DNA of 64,000 nucleotides from Sanderia malayensis (lineage: Eukaryota; Cnidaria; Scyphozoa; Semaeostomeae; Pelagiidae). Under the pieces are notes generated by a model, which made no database searches, was not told the DNA's origin, and saw nothing but the letters and a program-made list of their open reading frames with translations. Shown here piece by piece: positions 1-12,800 of the stretch; the stretch's first letter is position 1, and every line of letters begins with the position of its first letter. The stretch covers positions 1,802,180 through 1,866,179 of the forward strand of contig RQOL01000863.1 in NCBI GenBank assembly GCA_013076295.1, read 5' to 3'. Position numbers and translations under genes: made by a program.

Positions 1-323
1 TTCTATGCAGCGAAAACTTAAGCAACGGACAAAGCTATCGATTCCATAAGTGTCTGCTAAATGGAGGCTTCACTGTATATTGAGGCTATAGCGTTATAAG
101 GATTTATTGCTTGTTGCTCTTGTTAGCTTGGCAAGTGTTAGATAGTTTGCTATTGCGACTACATGCATATCCACTGTGACCCTGGTAGCATATTCTGCCA
201 TAATTGATTACTGCATGGTTCTGTATAATTCTGTGTCTTGTTTAGTATTACATAGAGTTTTCACTAAAGTTTTGCATAGCGTTAATTCATTGCTCTCATT
301 TTTTATTTTCATTTCATTCGTAG
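1..323. other. Sequence upstream of first recognised exon
   Basis: Probably an intron of the RasGEF gene or intergenic DNA. It ends in an acceptor (ATTTCATTCGTAG) feeding the exon at 324. No coding signal that I can defend was found. Confidence 0.4.
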
Positions 324-3300
324 CATTTTCAAAGAAGTGTCGAACTACGTGTTGACTTGTTCAATGGAAATGGGCAAGCAAGGCTTCGGTAACATTGACA
401 CGAGTCCATGGAGCAGTTTTGCCCAGCAGACGGGTACTTGGGGTGTGCCAGCCTTGCGTCTCTACTTGAACGAGCTGCAATGTGACTTGGACAATTCGCC
501 AAGCAGCAGATTTGACAGTCCGTTGTCCTGCAGAGAAAGAGCTGTGACGTTTGCACCGATATCACCCAATCGGACGTGAGTAGAAAGTCCTACCCCTCAG
601 TAGTTTTGCTATATTGTTAGTGAAAGTAGGTATGTTGACCCTTGTTCGGAAGGACAACTGTACGGCAAGTATGTTGAGTTAGAGCTTTGCACCTATAGTC
701 CCGCTGTTATTTCTCTGCTTCCAAGAAAAGGCCAGTGATTCGATTTTTTAGCAGCGGGGGACAGTGAGTTTAACATAGGCAACAGGCAGCAGAGTTTAAC
801 ACAGGCAATAACACTGGTATTCAACCTGTGTCTTCAAATCTACAGCACCAGACCTGTGTATCAACGATCTGAGAGCTACCAGGCTGCTGCTAAGGTGTCT
901 AAGTCAGCGCCAGAGGCTGTGGATCGAGGTGCTGATCTGACCAGCTCGTTTCTTGATTGGTTGCCGTTCAGAGGGAGAAAGTCGCATGCATCCAGCACCA
1001 GATCTGAGCTGGATTCGGAAGCAACAACGTCGCATTCTCTCCAGTGTCACACGTCAGCAGGATCACCAAACACAGAAGGAACCTCGCTTCGGCGTAAGTT
1101 GATTTGCTTATTTCCTTACCCATGGGCTTCTTTCTCTTCTTTTGGAGCCAACTGTAGATGTCTCATATTTTGGAGCCAAATGTAGATGTCTTATCATTTC
1201 AGTTATCTTTATATTCCTTTCCTTTAATAGTCAGCTATAGATGTCTCTTCTTTGGAGCCAACTGTAGATGTCTCTTCATTTGGAGCCAAATGTAGATGTC
1301 TCATCATTTCAGTTATCTTTATATTCCTTTCCTTTAATAGTCAGTTATAGATGTTTCTTCTTTTGGAGCCAACTGTAGATTTCTCATCTTTTGGAGCCAA
1401 CTGTAGATGTCTTATCACTTAAGTTAGCTTTATATTCATTTCCTTTAATTTAGTTATAGATGTCTCTTCTTTAGGAGCCAACTGTAGATGTCTTATCACC
1501 TTATCTAACTTATAAAGCTAACTGTCTTATCAACAGTTAGCTTTATATTTCCTTCCTTTAATAGTCAGTTATAGATGTATCTTCTTTTAAACACACGGTT
1601 AATGATCTAATAGATGGAGCATTCTTATTTCAAGGTGTAAGGAGCAGGCGAAGCTCTAGCTCTCCGAAAACGCACATTGAATTCACGCCTGTGTCTGTTT
1701 TCGAACAACATTTGTCAAGTCATTCGCACACTTCATCAAGCATTTTATCCCAGTCGAGCAATGAACGTGTCCCAATGTTAGAAGGTAATGAGCTAATTAT
1801 TTCAAATATGGCAATGTTGTCTCTCCACCTTCATGCGTTGTCTCTAAGACTTGACCCTATCAAATTCTTGCGAGTAGTGATGGTGTAATGACGCTTGTAC
1901 CATTGTTTTTGCAGGCAATGGAGAGAGCGAAGCATCAGCAAAGACTAACGAAAAAGTACAAAAAGAATTATGCAAAACAATTTCAAGAATAACCACTTGC
2001 CGCTGTCCACCTGATGCGCAGCTTCCAAATTTAAACAGGAGAGATTTTAGGTATAGATAATTCGTACATTGCTGTTTTCTTTGTGTTTCTTTCCTACTCT
2101 CGATTAATAATGTTTGTTTTCCTTATCTCTCTCCCCTTCTTTTACAATTGGTTTCTTCTTCAACACTTGTACTTCTTTCTTTTTGTACTTTTAAACTGCA
2201 CATCTTTCTTTTCCTTTTCTAGTTTACTTCTTCTTCATTTCCTTCTTCTTTTCTGTCTCCATTTCCATCTTCTTATTCACCTTCTTCTGTTTTTCAATCG
2301 TCTTCTTCTTCTCCAACTTCTTCTTCTTCTCCATCCTCTTCTTTTCCAATTTCTTCTTCTCCATCCTCTTCTTTTCTATCTTCTTCTCCATCTTTCTTCT
2401 TTTCTATCATCTTCTTCCTTTCTATCTTCTTCTTTCCATCTTCCTTCCATCTCTCTTCTCTTCTTCCTCATAATTGCTCATTAAATCCACCACCATCCTT
2501 CTTCTTCTCAAGTCTTCCATGTTCTACTGCTCCTATTTCCCCTTCCACACATTTCTCTGTGTGTCCATCAATGATACTTGTATTCTCACATATATCCCTC
2601 TCTCTCTCCGAATACAGCGCTTACGAACTTCTCCAACACCCAAAAGAGTTAGCAAGGCAGATCACCTTGATTGACCACGGTAAGTTATACAATTACATCA
2701 TTTATTTATAAACTAGCTGTTAACATTGTTAGAATGAGTGCTGCTGTGATGTAAAACCAGTAATCAGATCGTGCTAGTGGTTTACGCTTAGAAATAAGAA
2801 ACAGAACTTTGATATTCCTTATGATATTCTCCTTTGCTAAGAAGCGCTGCTGTAGACTAATGGTAACTTACTTGCAAGCTAACCTAAAGAACACTGGTTC
2901 AAAACCTGATGAGGACGTTTAGTTTGTGTTTTGATCAATTTGTAATTTAAATTATGGTGTATCGGTTAGGGTTAGGGGTAGGGGTAGGGTTAGGGTTAGA
3001 GGCCCTAAAGGTGGGCGTGTATGCGCAGTGCCATATATAGGCTACTGCGCAGGAGTATACATGACGTAGTGCTACAGACAGTGTATGGTGTATCGGTTAG
3101 GGTTAGGGCTAGGGTTAGAGGCCGTAAAGGTGGGCGTGTATGCGCAGTGATATATAGAGGCAACTGCGCAGGAGCACACATGACGTAATGCTACTGACAA
3201 TGTATGGTGTATCGGTTAGGGTTAGGGCTAGGGCTAGGGCTAGGGTTAGGGTTAGAGGCCCTAAAGGTGGGCGTGTATGCGCAGTGCCATATATAGGCTA

Positions 3301-6300
3301 CTGCGCAGAAGTATACATGACGTAGTGCTACAGACAGTGTATGGTGTATGGGTTAGGGTTAGGGCTGGGGCTAGGGTTAGGGTTAGGGTGAGAGGCCGTA
3401 AAGGTGGGCGTGTATGCGCAGTGCCATATATAGGCTACTGCGCAGGAGTATACATGACGTAATGCTACAGACAGTGTATGGTGTATCGGTTAAGGTTAGG
3501 GTTAGGGTTAGGGCTAGGGTTAGGGTTAGGGTTAGAGGCCGTAAAGGAGGGCGTGTATGCGCAGTGCCATATATAGGCTACTGCGCAGGAGTATACATGA
3601 CGTAGTGCTACAGACAGTGTATGGTGTATCTGTTAAGGTTAGGGCTAGGGCTAGGGTTAGGGTTAGGGTTAGGGTTAGAGGCCGTAAAGGTGGGCGTGTA
3701 TGCGCAGTGCCATATATAGGCTACTGCGCAGGAGTATACATGACGTAATGCTACAGACAGTGTCTGGTGTATCAGTAAGGGTTAGGGTTAGGATTAGGAT
3801 TAGAGTGCCCCAAAGGTGGGCGTGCATGCGCAGACGATGCGCAGACGCTTCGCTACGCAGCAGCAGTAAACCATATATTTCCATAATCGAAACTCACCCT
3901 TACTTTCATGTACTCTTCTACTTAGTACTCTTCCTTGTCTTTTAGCTCTCATCACGGCCAATATTATTTAGATTTAGCTTCTTTCTCATATGACTTTACT
4001 CGTTTTTCATTTACAGAGCTGTTTCGTGCAATGTCGTCCAGGGATATTCAGAAGAAAGTGTCAATTGGAACTTTAAGAAAAGTCAACGGGGACCAGTCGA
4101 GCCAGACAGTTGAAAAAGTTGCACAAAGATTCAATCAGGTCAGCTTCAAAAAATCTCATGCGTTATTGTACTGCATGCTCAATAATTCCTTAGCAGACAT
4201 ACCATTAGTATTTATATTTCTATAAAGATTATTGTGAATAAAATTAATTGCGTGTATTTTGAATATTTTCAGCTGAGTAAATGGGTGTCCGTTTGCATTG
4301 TATCAGAGCAGAACATCGAACGAAGAGCTCAAATGTTTGTCAACTTCATTGAGACTGCTAAGGTGTGAACACTGGTATTGTTGCACGTCTTTGAATAATG
4401 TCCGCGAGAGTAGTTCAACTTTTGAAGCTCGACTTAAGTGACTGTTAAAAAACAAGCTTAAATTGTTTCAAGAAGATTAGATGATCGATGCTTGAGCGTG
4501 TTAAGTGGAATAAACATTCATTTTATCCACTTTGCTTGAATTTAGTGGTGGCTAACTTTGTCTGTTGTACATTTCTGTCAATTTAAGACAATCCTCTTCA
4601 TGATATCAGAGCCCTATTCATGTTACAGACAATAGAGTCTAGAGCTCAACATGGTGATTCACTTGTTGCTGATAATTTGTATTTGATTGTGTTACAGCAA
4701 TGTTTAGAGCTGAGAAACTACAACTCTGTAATGGCAATAGTTGTTGCTGCGTTGGGCAGCGCACCAGTAAGAAGACTCAAGGATACAAAAGAGGTTTTCT
4801 GCGTTTAACTTTTCACATACAATCTCCATGCTTTATATATTTATCTTCAACTATCATTGATTTGTTGGAGTTTTGTGCTAACATATGTTGTATTTTTCTT
4901 CTTTGTACAGAAAATTTCACCCGAATGTCTTCTTCAGTTGAACAAGATGGAAAGCTTAATGGATACAAAGGTGTGTCATTGCTTTATCACGTTGAAGGAT
5001 TCTCTTTTATACGCCTCCACAGATAGAATGCATGATTAATTATAAACGTACAGGGCCTCTATTTGACTTGCTATGGAACTATGCTCCATTCGAATTTGGA
5101 CTATGCTTCATTCGATTTGGGACATGGTTCGTTCGAATTTCGACTATGCTTCATTCGATTTGGGACACCATTGCATTCGGTTTGAGACGTGCTTCGTTCG
5201 AATTTGGACTGTGTTTCATTCGAGCCGTCACTGCTTAAATTGGAACTCGTAGCGCGTGAACTAGTTACAGTGTATTCCGCGAGTTGCATAGCTCGTTGGC
5301 GTTAATTTCCTCTCTCCTATCATGATAAATATATCTCTTCCATCTTTATAGGGTAACCATAAAAGATATCGCGAAGCATTGCGGACATCTCCAACACCCG
5401 CTGTACCTTATTTTGGTGAGATTTGTCACGATCTACTCATAACAACTCTATACTGCATGGACTGGTCATGCATTATCCATGCACGTTATAAAAATAAAAA
5501 GCAATTTAATTTCGCTATGTTGGATCATAGTTAAGCCTATATGCAATTGTTTGAGACTATAGCTGTTTTATGGAACTTTTAGGCCTTTACCTCAAAGATC
5601 TGACATTTATTGGTGACGGAAATCCTGATTACCTTACAAATGGCTTGATTAATCTAAGCAAGAGGAGACAGGTCAGTGTTGACGCTTGTGTACTGCACAT
5701 CAACCCTCTTCACAGGCTACATAGCCTGCAATTGCTCTTAACGTATGCCAATATATTAACAGGTTGTGTACAGCACATCACCCCTCTTCACAGGGTATAT
5801 AACCTGCAATTGCTGTTAATATATGCCATTATATGCTATATATGCTCTCTAGGACTTTGCTTCTTCATGTTTTAATTTATTTATTTGTACTATTCACAGG
5901 TTTATGTGCTACTCGAAGAGATACATCGATTTCAACGAAAGAAATACAATTTCCAAAAGGTAAGGTGAAATCCCTCCTGTATTCCCACCTGTATGAACCT
6001 GTTTCCCCCTGTATGAACCTATTTTACGGCAGTTATCCTCATAAACATCTCACATCCACATTCATACCATTTTCCTCGTTTACATCAGGTACCTGAGGTA
6101 AGAGAGTATTTATTCAGTCGCCCTTACGTCCCTGAGGACCAACTGCACCAGATGTCGCGTGAAATAGAACCCACCCACTCGAAGTACCCGATAGTTACGT
6201 CACAGGCAAATGCGCCTTCCAGCCTCGATCGCATCCAATCGAACCTCTTTCGCCGTACGACAACAACAACGGGTAAGGTAAACGGCAGACAAGCTCTTGG

Positions 6301-6343
6301 TATTATGAAGTTGGGTGGCAATTCTTCTTCTACAATTGCTTGA
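324..6343 (+). CDS. RasGEF (CDC25-homology) domain protein, 5' partial
   Basis: Guanine-nucleotide exchange factor for a Ras-family GTPase, identified by the catalytic CDC25-homology domain. Exons: 324-575, 846-1093, 1635-1784, 1915-2050, 2618-2679, 4017-4138, 4273-4362, 4698-4793, 4911-4970, 5352-5415, 5583-5671, 5900-5959, 6089-6343. All phases agree and give 560 visible residues. The first ~260 are Ser/Thr-rich linker without a recognised domain. The RasGEF domain starts at AYELLQHPKELARQITLIDH (exon 2618). It continues with LSKWVSVCIV, LRNYNSVMAIVVAALGSAPV, PYFGLYLKDLTFIGDGNPDY and GLINLSKRRQ, the hallmark blocks seen in RasGRF- and SOS-type domains. I cannot assign a subfamily; the blocks look closest to RasGRF. 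No RasGEF_N or PH/DH domain is visible, so any would lie upstream. The stop at 6341-6343 assumes that the GTAAGG donor at 6273 is not used; with that donor the protein would run on. Confidence 0.8.
1120..1590. repeat. Degenerate tandem repeat in RasGEF intron
   Basis: The block TTGGAGCCAACTGTAGATGT plus TCTCATC recurs about seven times, interleaved with copies of AGTTATCTTTATATTCCTTT and TTTAATAGTCAGTTATAGATG. It fills the intron 1094-1634. Confidence 0.75.
2160..2515. repeat. Pyrimidine-rich CTTCTT tract
   Basis: Low-complexity CTT/TTC/TCC stretch inside intron 2051-2617. Its open frames are compositional and not genes. Confidence 0.85.
2841..2917 (+). mobile_element. tRNA-like SINE head
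   Basis: A box-A-like TAGACTAATGG (2853-2863) lies about 33 bases before a box-B-like GGTTCAAAACC (2896-2906), the spacing of a pol III internal promoter. No convincing cloverleaf can be folded by eye, so it is read as a tRNA-derived SINE fragment rather than a functional tRNA. Confidence 0.4.
2959..3830. repeat. Composite satellite with TTAGGG-like cores
   Basis: Seven tandem units of about 118-144 bp start near 2959, 3090, 3208, 3346, 3484, 3628 and 3768. Each unit has a variable run of GGTTAGGG/GGCTAGGG followed by a conserved block with GGTGGGCGTGTATGCGCAGT, the near-palindrome TGCGCAGTGC..CTACTGCGCA around CATATATAGG, and ACATGACGTA. Unit length varies with the number of TTAGGG-like hexamers. 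It lies in RasGEF intron 2680-4016. Confidence 0.9.
5085..5235. repeat. Short direct repeats, CATTCGA(A/T)TTTGGGAC
   Basis: Five to six imperfect copies of a ~26 bp unit (GACTATGCTTCATTCGATTT, GACATGGTTCGTTCGAATTT and similar) lie in RasGEF intron 4971-5351. Confidence 0.6.
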
Positions 6344-7542
6344 ATCAACATTCGCTCAGTGTTGAATTGAACTGGAAGTTACTGCAATTGCTGCGTTTGT
6401 GTTTTTAAGATTTTTATAATGTGTAAAGGAGGCCTAGCTGATGAAGTGTACATATGTGAAGTACAGTATTACCCCACCACTGAGAAACTTACTTATAAGA
6501 AACTCGAGCCTAAAATTGCTCTGAAAACAATAGATGGAAACAATAGTCTATTGTTTTTAGACAATACCCTGGTCCTAAATAACCAATTTCTACGTGGCCG
6601 GGTAATATTGTATATCGACCTTAAAAGGGGGGGGGGGACGTACGTTATTACTTATTGCTACTCTATCCAACTTTTTGCTTATAACTTTCTCAGCACCCCC
6701 TGGATAGGTAGCAAAATACACGTTTTGACTGGGGGCCGATTTATGGAAAAATTTACGTTGTGTTATACGTAGCTGTGTCTGTCTAAAATTGAGCTTTTAG
6801 CTCCATCACCTCGCTAACATGTGTTAATTTTTTAGTACAATTTTGTAAAAAGGTACGTAATTCATTTTTACTGGGCGTTGTATCATAAGAAAAAGAAGAT
6901 ATTGTATTGTAATAATTATAGTAATATAGGTGACATAACCTACCCCCTGCTAATTAACCAGCCTTGTTGTTTACATGTAGAGCTATTTAGTATTTCCCGG
7001 GGGTCCATTGTAGTGTTGTTTCCTAACTTAAGCTCGACCTTTTTACGATTTTTGCATGTCCGGAATAAAAATAAAAGATAAAAGTGAAAATAGTTGAATG
7101 AAATATATTGAGGTAAGTTTTAGTAAGTACAATGGCAGTTTTAATATTGAGTTTTCAATTGAGCAGTATATTGCATTTTGACTCTGCATGGTGGGGCATG
7201 CTGAAGCATAAATGTTAATGTACATACATAATAATATAACACTTGGGGCGAGTTGAGCCACATTATTGCAATATAGTGCTTAACACAAGCCGTATTATGA
7301 ACGAAATTGACATTTTATGATCAACGGATCCATGTAAGCAAATCTTATTTTTTATGAATGCTTTCAAATGAATCTATGTAATGTGCATTGGTAATGTGTG
7401 AAGAACAAATATATGCCCAGCAAAATCAGATTCCAAAATGACGTAATGCAACGCAGTTCATCATGATCATCATGAAGAAATTTTGATTCCTGCCTGCTTT
7501 CGGTGTTCGGTGGCCTGACGATGTTTTGTGCATTTTTTGCTG
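6344..7542. other. Intergenic, RasGEF to VWA-like gene
   Basis: AT-rich, with a G-run near 6629 and an AACAATAGTCTATTGTTTTT hairpin near 6538 that resembles the core of the MITE family found elsewhere in the window. A longer open stretch at 6419-6772 has no recognisable protein character. Confidence 0.5.
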
Positions 7543-9052
7543 ATGGAAGTTTCCAGTGAGACAAGTTATACAGTCATTGTTAACGTTTCCCGCCCAGCTA
7601 GAAAAACAAACGTAGACCTGGTAAGAAAAGCTCTTTTGCTTTCGCAAAAGCATCCTGAAGGTGCTCTAAAAGGTAAGCCTTTTAGGCTTTGGAGGTTGAA
7701 CAACTGGCCTACACGAGGCCTGTCCTTGGGTTGTTCGCCCCGTGATGGACGCTTGGAGGATGAGGAACTTTTCATGGTTGGTGGAGATGATAGGTCTCTG
7801 ACATTAACAAAAAGATTAAGAATCGTTTCAACTAAGAAAAGAGATAGGCAACTTCCCTTAGACGCAAGAGGATTGCAGAATGTTTTCCGAAGAGCTTTGC
7901 AAAGCACTACTACGAGTAGAAATCATGCTTGTATTTATATTGGTGAGTGACGTTATATATTTATCTCCGATTTATTGACGCGTCTAAAAGTTTGCAGGTA
8001 TATTTTATTTGTGCCTTGATTGTTTTTTAATGGAGATAATATCATAATGATTTATGCATACTTTTACAGGTGAAGTCCCCAGCGGTTTTGTCTCAAAGGA
8101 GACTGCAACATTAATTGATAATTGTTGCCAGCAAGGTTTAAAAATCTATTTTTTGAACACTGGAAGCAATGATGAAAGTCTTACAAAGCTATTAACAATG
8201 ATGGTTAATATGACTGGTGGGTGTTATGTTGAAGTTGGGACAAATAGTGATTATGTTAAGGTATAGTCTTCCTGGTATAGTCTACTGGTATAGCATGTAA
8301 CTAATTGTTTTTTCCATCTCTTTGCAAGTATCTTTACTTTTTCAATGCAGGAATTAGAAGAAATTGTGAAAGATGTAGAATGGGTTAAAAAGTATGCAGT
8401 GCATTTAGCAGACTTTATGCAGGCTAAGAAATCACAAGATGGAGGAACGTCATGCACTCTGAATAGAATCCTAGAAGAATTTGAAAGCCGAAAAAGCACC
8501 TGTGTCACAGAGTCCTCAACTGAAATAAGAGACTCAAACAGGGATGAAAGCTTGTCGGATGCAGCTTCCAGTGCAAGGAGAAATAATTTGGTTAGGAAAG
8601 TAGCATGCGAGCACGAAGATCCTGTCATAGCTCATCCTACTGAAGAATTAGAAGAAATTAATCGCAATTGGTTCTGGCTGCATGGATGCTATGAGGGCTT
8701 TGATCTAGCCAGAACTCGGTTAGACAATGTTGACCCAGCTATTCGAAGAGTGCCGTTTCAAATGACCATCTTGGAGAGGTCTTTTCAAACAGTTTTCCAA
8801 AGACATCCAGGACCAGTTGAACACTCTGATGAAAGCTACAGGGAAGATGAAGCAATGGTAGTTGATGATGAAGCTGTCTCTGAACATGCTTCACCACTCT
8901 CTATTCCTGCTGTTTCTATGCAATATTATGTCATTAGAGGAAAACATTCGTTGCCCATGGAACATGCTGATGTATCAGCAACAAGCATGCAAATGGAAGA
9001 TGATGATTGTTCCAATTGTTGTGTTTCATTATCATTTTTACTTAACAATTAA
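7543..9052 (+). CDS. Hypothetical protein with VWA-like region
   Basis: Three exons, 7543-7942, 8070-8260 and 8351-9052, join in frame to 430 aa. I chose ATG 7543 (MEVSSETSY) because it is the first ATG in the open frame. I do not recognise an orthologue. The middle (about residues 125-195) reads like the second half of a von Willebrand A fold: a hydrophobic strand ACIYIGEVPSG, then a helix, LKIYFLNTGSND, a helix with MVNMTGG, and the strand CYVEVG. A coiled-coil-like acidic helix ELEEIVKDVEWVKKYAVHLA follows. The C-terminal third is acidic, Ser-rich and probably disordered. It holds CEHEDPVIAHPTEELEEI, which resembles the core of the small tandem proteins at 14.7-19.1 kb. Real gene likely; function unknown. 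Confidence 0.6.
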
Positions 9053-9842
9053 GTGCCTGTTGAATATTTTTAAATTGAATTTATACTAAGGATGTGGTAC
9101 CATTTATAGGATGGATGTGAATGTTTTTTGCAATTTTACAACAGGATTACTTAAGGCCACCACTTATTTGGTAAAAGTCTAGGCTTTTTACAATCTCAGC
9201 TTTACTTGTCTGCTTTCCACAATCTGTGAAACTATTCATTAATTTTTTGCTATTTTGAATTTATTTGAACTAGGACATACTCTATATACCATGACCTGAA
9301 TTTTAATGTAAATTTTAAAATAATTATTATGCATATATTTTAATTGTACAAATTTCAGAGATAGAAATATTTCTTGTTTTGGTCTCGGCTTCATCGTTTA
9401 TTTATCCCTGCTCCATTACAGCCCCCACACAACCTCTTTATCACCCACGCGTATTTCGTAATTTTTCAATGCTCTCTGGACAATCAGTGACTTGCCTAGG
9501 CCTATTTTATTATTTACTCAAGTAAGCAATTGGCCTAAGATCGAACATCGAACTGGCTGGTGAAATTTCGAAGAAAACACAATCCAACCATTAAAGGTGA
9601 GTACACTTTTTGCATAATGTAACGTATTATAAACGTTTAGTTTTATTTATCATTGCAATGTACACAATTCTTTGTCAAAATTTAGTTAATTCCTCGATAA
9701 AGTTAGAATGCCTAGGCCCATTTATGCACATGCTAGGCCCGAATGAGAATGGAAGTTGATGTAAAAAATCTTTTTTAACAGTTTCAAGAAAGAGCAAGGC
9801 TGGATTGGAAATTTATAAGGATTGAGAAGGCATAATACACTT
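9053..9842 (+). other. 3' flank, then 5' UTR and UTR intron of zinc-finger gene
   Basis: AT-rich 3' flank of the VWA-like gene. From about 9500 the 5' UTR of the next gene is likely: a donor AAAG|GTGAGTAC at 9597 and an acceptor TTTTTTAACAG ending at 9781 define a non-coding intron just before ATG 9843. Confidence 0.5.
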
Positions 9843-12800
9843 ATGTCATCGTATACTGAAGAAGGGATTTTCAAGTTTTTGGCAGCTATAAGGATTGAAA
9901 ATGTTGCTGGAAATCAAAACACAACTGTAGCTGATGCTGATGTGAATATCGGTTGTGAGGCCGAGGAGAAAAGGATCGGAAAAGATCCCGAAGTGTGTTT
10001 TATTGACGATTATAATGTTGATCATATCAAAGATTTGCATGATGAAGAACCAAAGAATGCTTCGCAGCATTCGGTTCAAGCTGCGAAGCAGAAAAACAAC
10101 GAACTTGGTCCGGAGAGCGAATTTCGTGAAAGGCCAACGGAAATCGCGAGCAAGGATGAGCCTTGCGGTACTAAAGAAGATTCTGTATGTCGAGAGAAGA
10201 CAACAGGTTCTAATGTAATGTCATCTATCGTCAAAGATTATTCTTCCGATGTTGATGTTTGCACGGAAGAGTCCATTGACTGTCTTGAAGAGACGGCAAA
10301 ACTTCAAAACATGGAGAATGCAACTGGAGTTATTCACACGGAGAATAATGCAACGCAAGATGGCGAGAATTCTTCTGCTGGTAATACTTTGTGTCAAGTC
10401 GAGGTCCGTGATATTCTGTCTTCCAACGTGCGCAATGTGAAACCTCCTGTAAATCAAAACAAGTGGACTTCTAAAGCTTGTCTTGATGAAGATACTGTTT
10501 CATGTGACCGCTCCGTTCTTTGTGGAGCTATCCAAAGAGAGATGCTTGCAGCCCCTGCTGTTAACCCAGATATTCCGTTGAGAATCATATTAAGGAGAGA
10601 TAGCTACAGAAAGGAAGGAGATGGGGAGATCGAGAAGACAAGACAGACAAACTTAGAGGGCTCGTCAAAATTCTATTTCGAGCCACGCTTTGGTGAAACT
10701 GTTTCCAAAATGTACGCATGGCGACATATCCACTATCACAGAGCTTTGCTTGGGAGGAAGAGAAAGCTACTCGAGTCGAGCAGAATGGAGTTCTGTTGGG
10801 AAAATATTTGCGGTTTCTCTCCGAATCGATTGGACAGTTGTCATAGCACAGAAGTCACCAACAAGCTACACACGTACGAGGCTAGAGTAGAGCAGTGCAA
10901 ACGGCGTCGTCATTCAGACGAGGTTGCTGCAGCGATGAGGTATGCCAAGCAAACGGCGCCTGTGAATGTTACTTTAAAGAAAGGAAAGGACGAGCATGTT
11001 AGTGGAGGAGGCAGGAAGCCACAGTCACACCCCAATGCGCTGACAGATGAACAAGTGGCACAGATAATTGCAGCTAGAGCTAAAATGGGCCTAAATTGTC
11101 CTCGCTCTGGTTTGCTGTTTGATCAACAACAAGCTGGTCAAACAACATTTTTAAAGCCGGCACCTCCTCTTGAAGCCACGGTTGTTCCTTTTGTTGGGGG
11201 AAAGAGTGTGAAAGAGAAGCTTGGCAGAAAGCAATTTGCGAAGAAGAAAAAGTCAAAAAAGAGTAAAGCATTGATTTCAAGTAAAAGTATCAAAAAGAAA
11301 ACTAGCGGAGATAAGTTAGTTGTAGGTGTCAAAGAGAAGTCAACGATAATCAGCAAGAAGGAATTGATTACAGCTAAAAAACAGTCGATAATAATTGACA
11401 AAGAAGAATTGACAGCACCTAACAAAGAGAAGCCGATATCAACTGGCAAGAAGGAATCTTCTTTGTCGGTTGCTGTTGAAAAATTGAAGTCTGCCGCAAA
11501 GGAAGAGTTGATAAAAACCAGCAGGAAGAGTTCTAACACGAATCTCGATCCTAAAATGCAAACATCACAACTACGCAAAGGTATTGCCAAAACAAATGAC
11601 ACACAGAGGGACATTTGGAGTTCCACAAGCATGAGAACTGTGCGTAATGATCAACAACAACAGCAACGAAATGTGTCGTCTGGTAACTGCGCAGTATCGA
11701 CTGCGAGTTTTGTTGGAGATGCAGGTTATGGTACTGCAGCGAATGTTTATCCCAGTTTTATGAGTGCTCAAGAATACAAGACCGCAACGACGAAAGACGG
11801 TGCGAGAGCAGCGTGTTTTGAGAATGGGTTTTTGGCGTTAAATATCAAACAAGAAGTAGTTGATGATGATTGTAATGATTATTACGATGGTGAGCCATGG
11901 CTGTCAACCCAAGGTATGGCAACTCATGAGTGTAGTGAGGCGGAGACTGGCGATGGTACGCCATTTGTAAATAAGACATTTGGACAAATGACGTCAGATT
12001 ATGGACAGAGTTGGCCTTTCGAAGAGCAAAGTACACTGGAGCATAGTTTGTCATGCCGAGAGAAAGAGGCTCCACCGTACCAGAGAGAGGCTATGCCAAA
12101 CCAAATACAAAGGATATCAGATTTGGGGGCAAGCAGTTCAGACCAAAGACCTTATTTGGCAAGCCTAGAGCAAAGTCTGACTTGCCAAGAACAAACTGCG
12201 ACAGAAGTGGAGGGAACAACGCAAGCATGCTATTCACGAGATGCTTTAAGGAAACAAGTACCTGAACAGGCAACAACAATTACCCTACCGAAGATGCACC
12301 AAGCTGTTTCGGATTTGTTTGGCGAAATTTCTGAGTATTTCGAGAGAAGATGTGATCCGTCAAGGGATTATGTTTCATGTGACAGGTGTGGCCTAGTGTA
12401 TAGAAGTAGTAAAGACTTGGCGCGACATTTTCTGCATCATCTGGTAGATGAAGCAACCACTGGTGATGCTATTCGAATTGCTGGTAGCGAAACTATTGCG
12501 AGTTTCGGCGATGTCGTTGCAGAATCTGACAAAATTGTTGATGGATCAGGCGAAACCGTCACGGGTTCAAGCGAGACCGTATCGAGATTAAGCAAAACCG
12601 TTGGTGGGTCAGGCGAAACCGTCACAGGTTCAAGCGAGACAGTATCAGAATTAGGCGAAACTTTTACAGGTTCAGATAAAAGTATATCTGAGTCAGGCGA
12701 AACCGTTGGTGGGTCAGGCGAAACCGTCACAGGTTCAAGCGAGACCGTATCGGGAATAGGCGAAACCATTGGTGGGTCAGGCGAAACCGTCATAGGTTCA

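Noticed and set aside
11..49. Possible terminal exon after TTCTATGCAG encoding RKLKQRTKLSIP and stop
   Set aside because: Only 12 codons, no upstream sequence to check frame, no family match.
3277..3945. Arg/Val-rich frames (RVRVRVRGRKGGRVCAV)
   Set aside because: Translation of the TTAGGG-like satellite; intronic.
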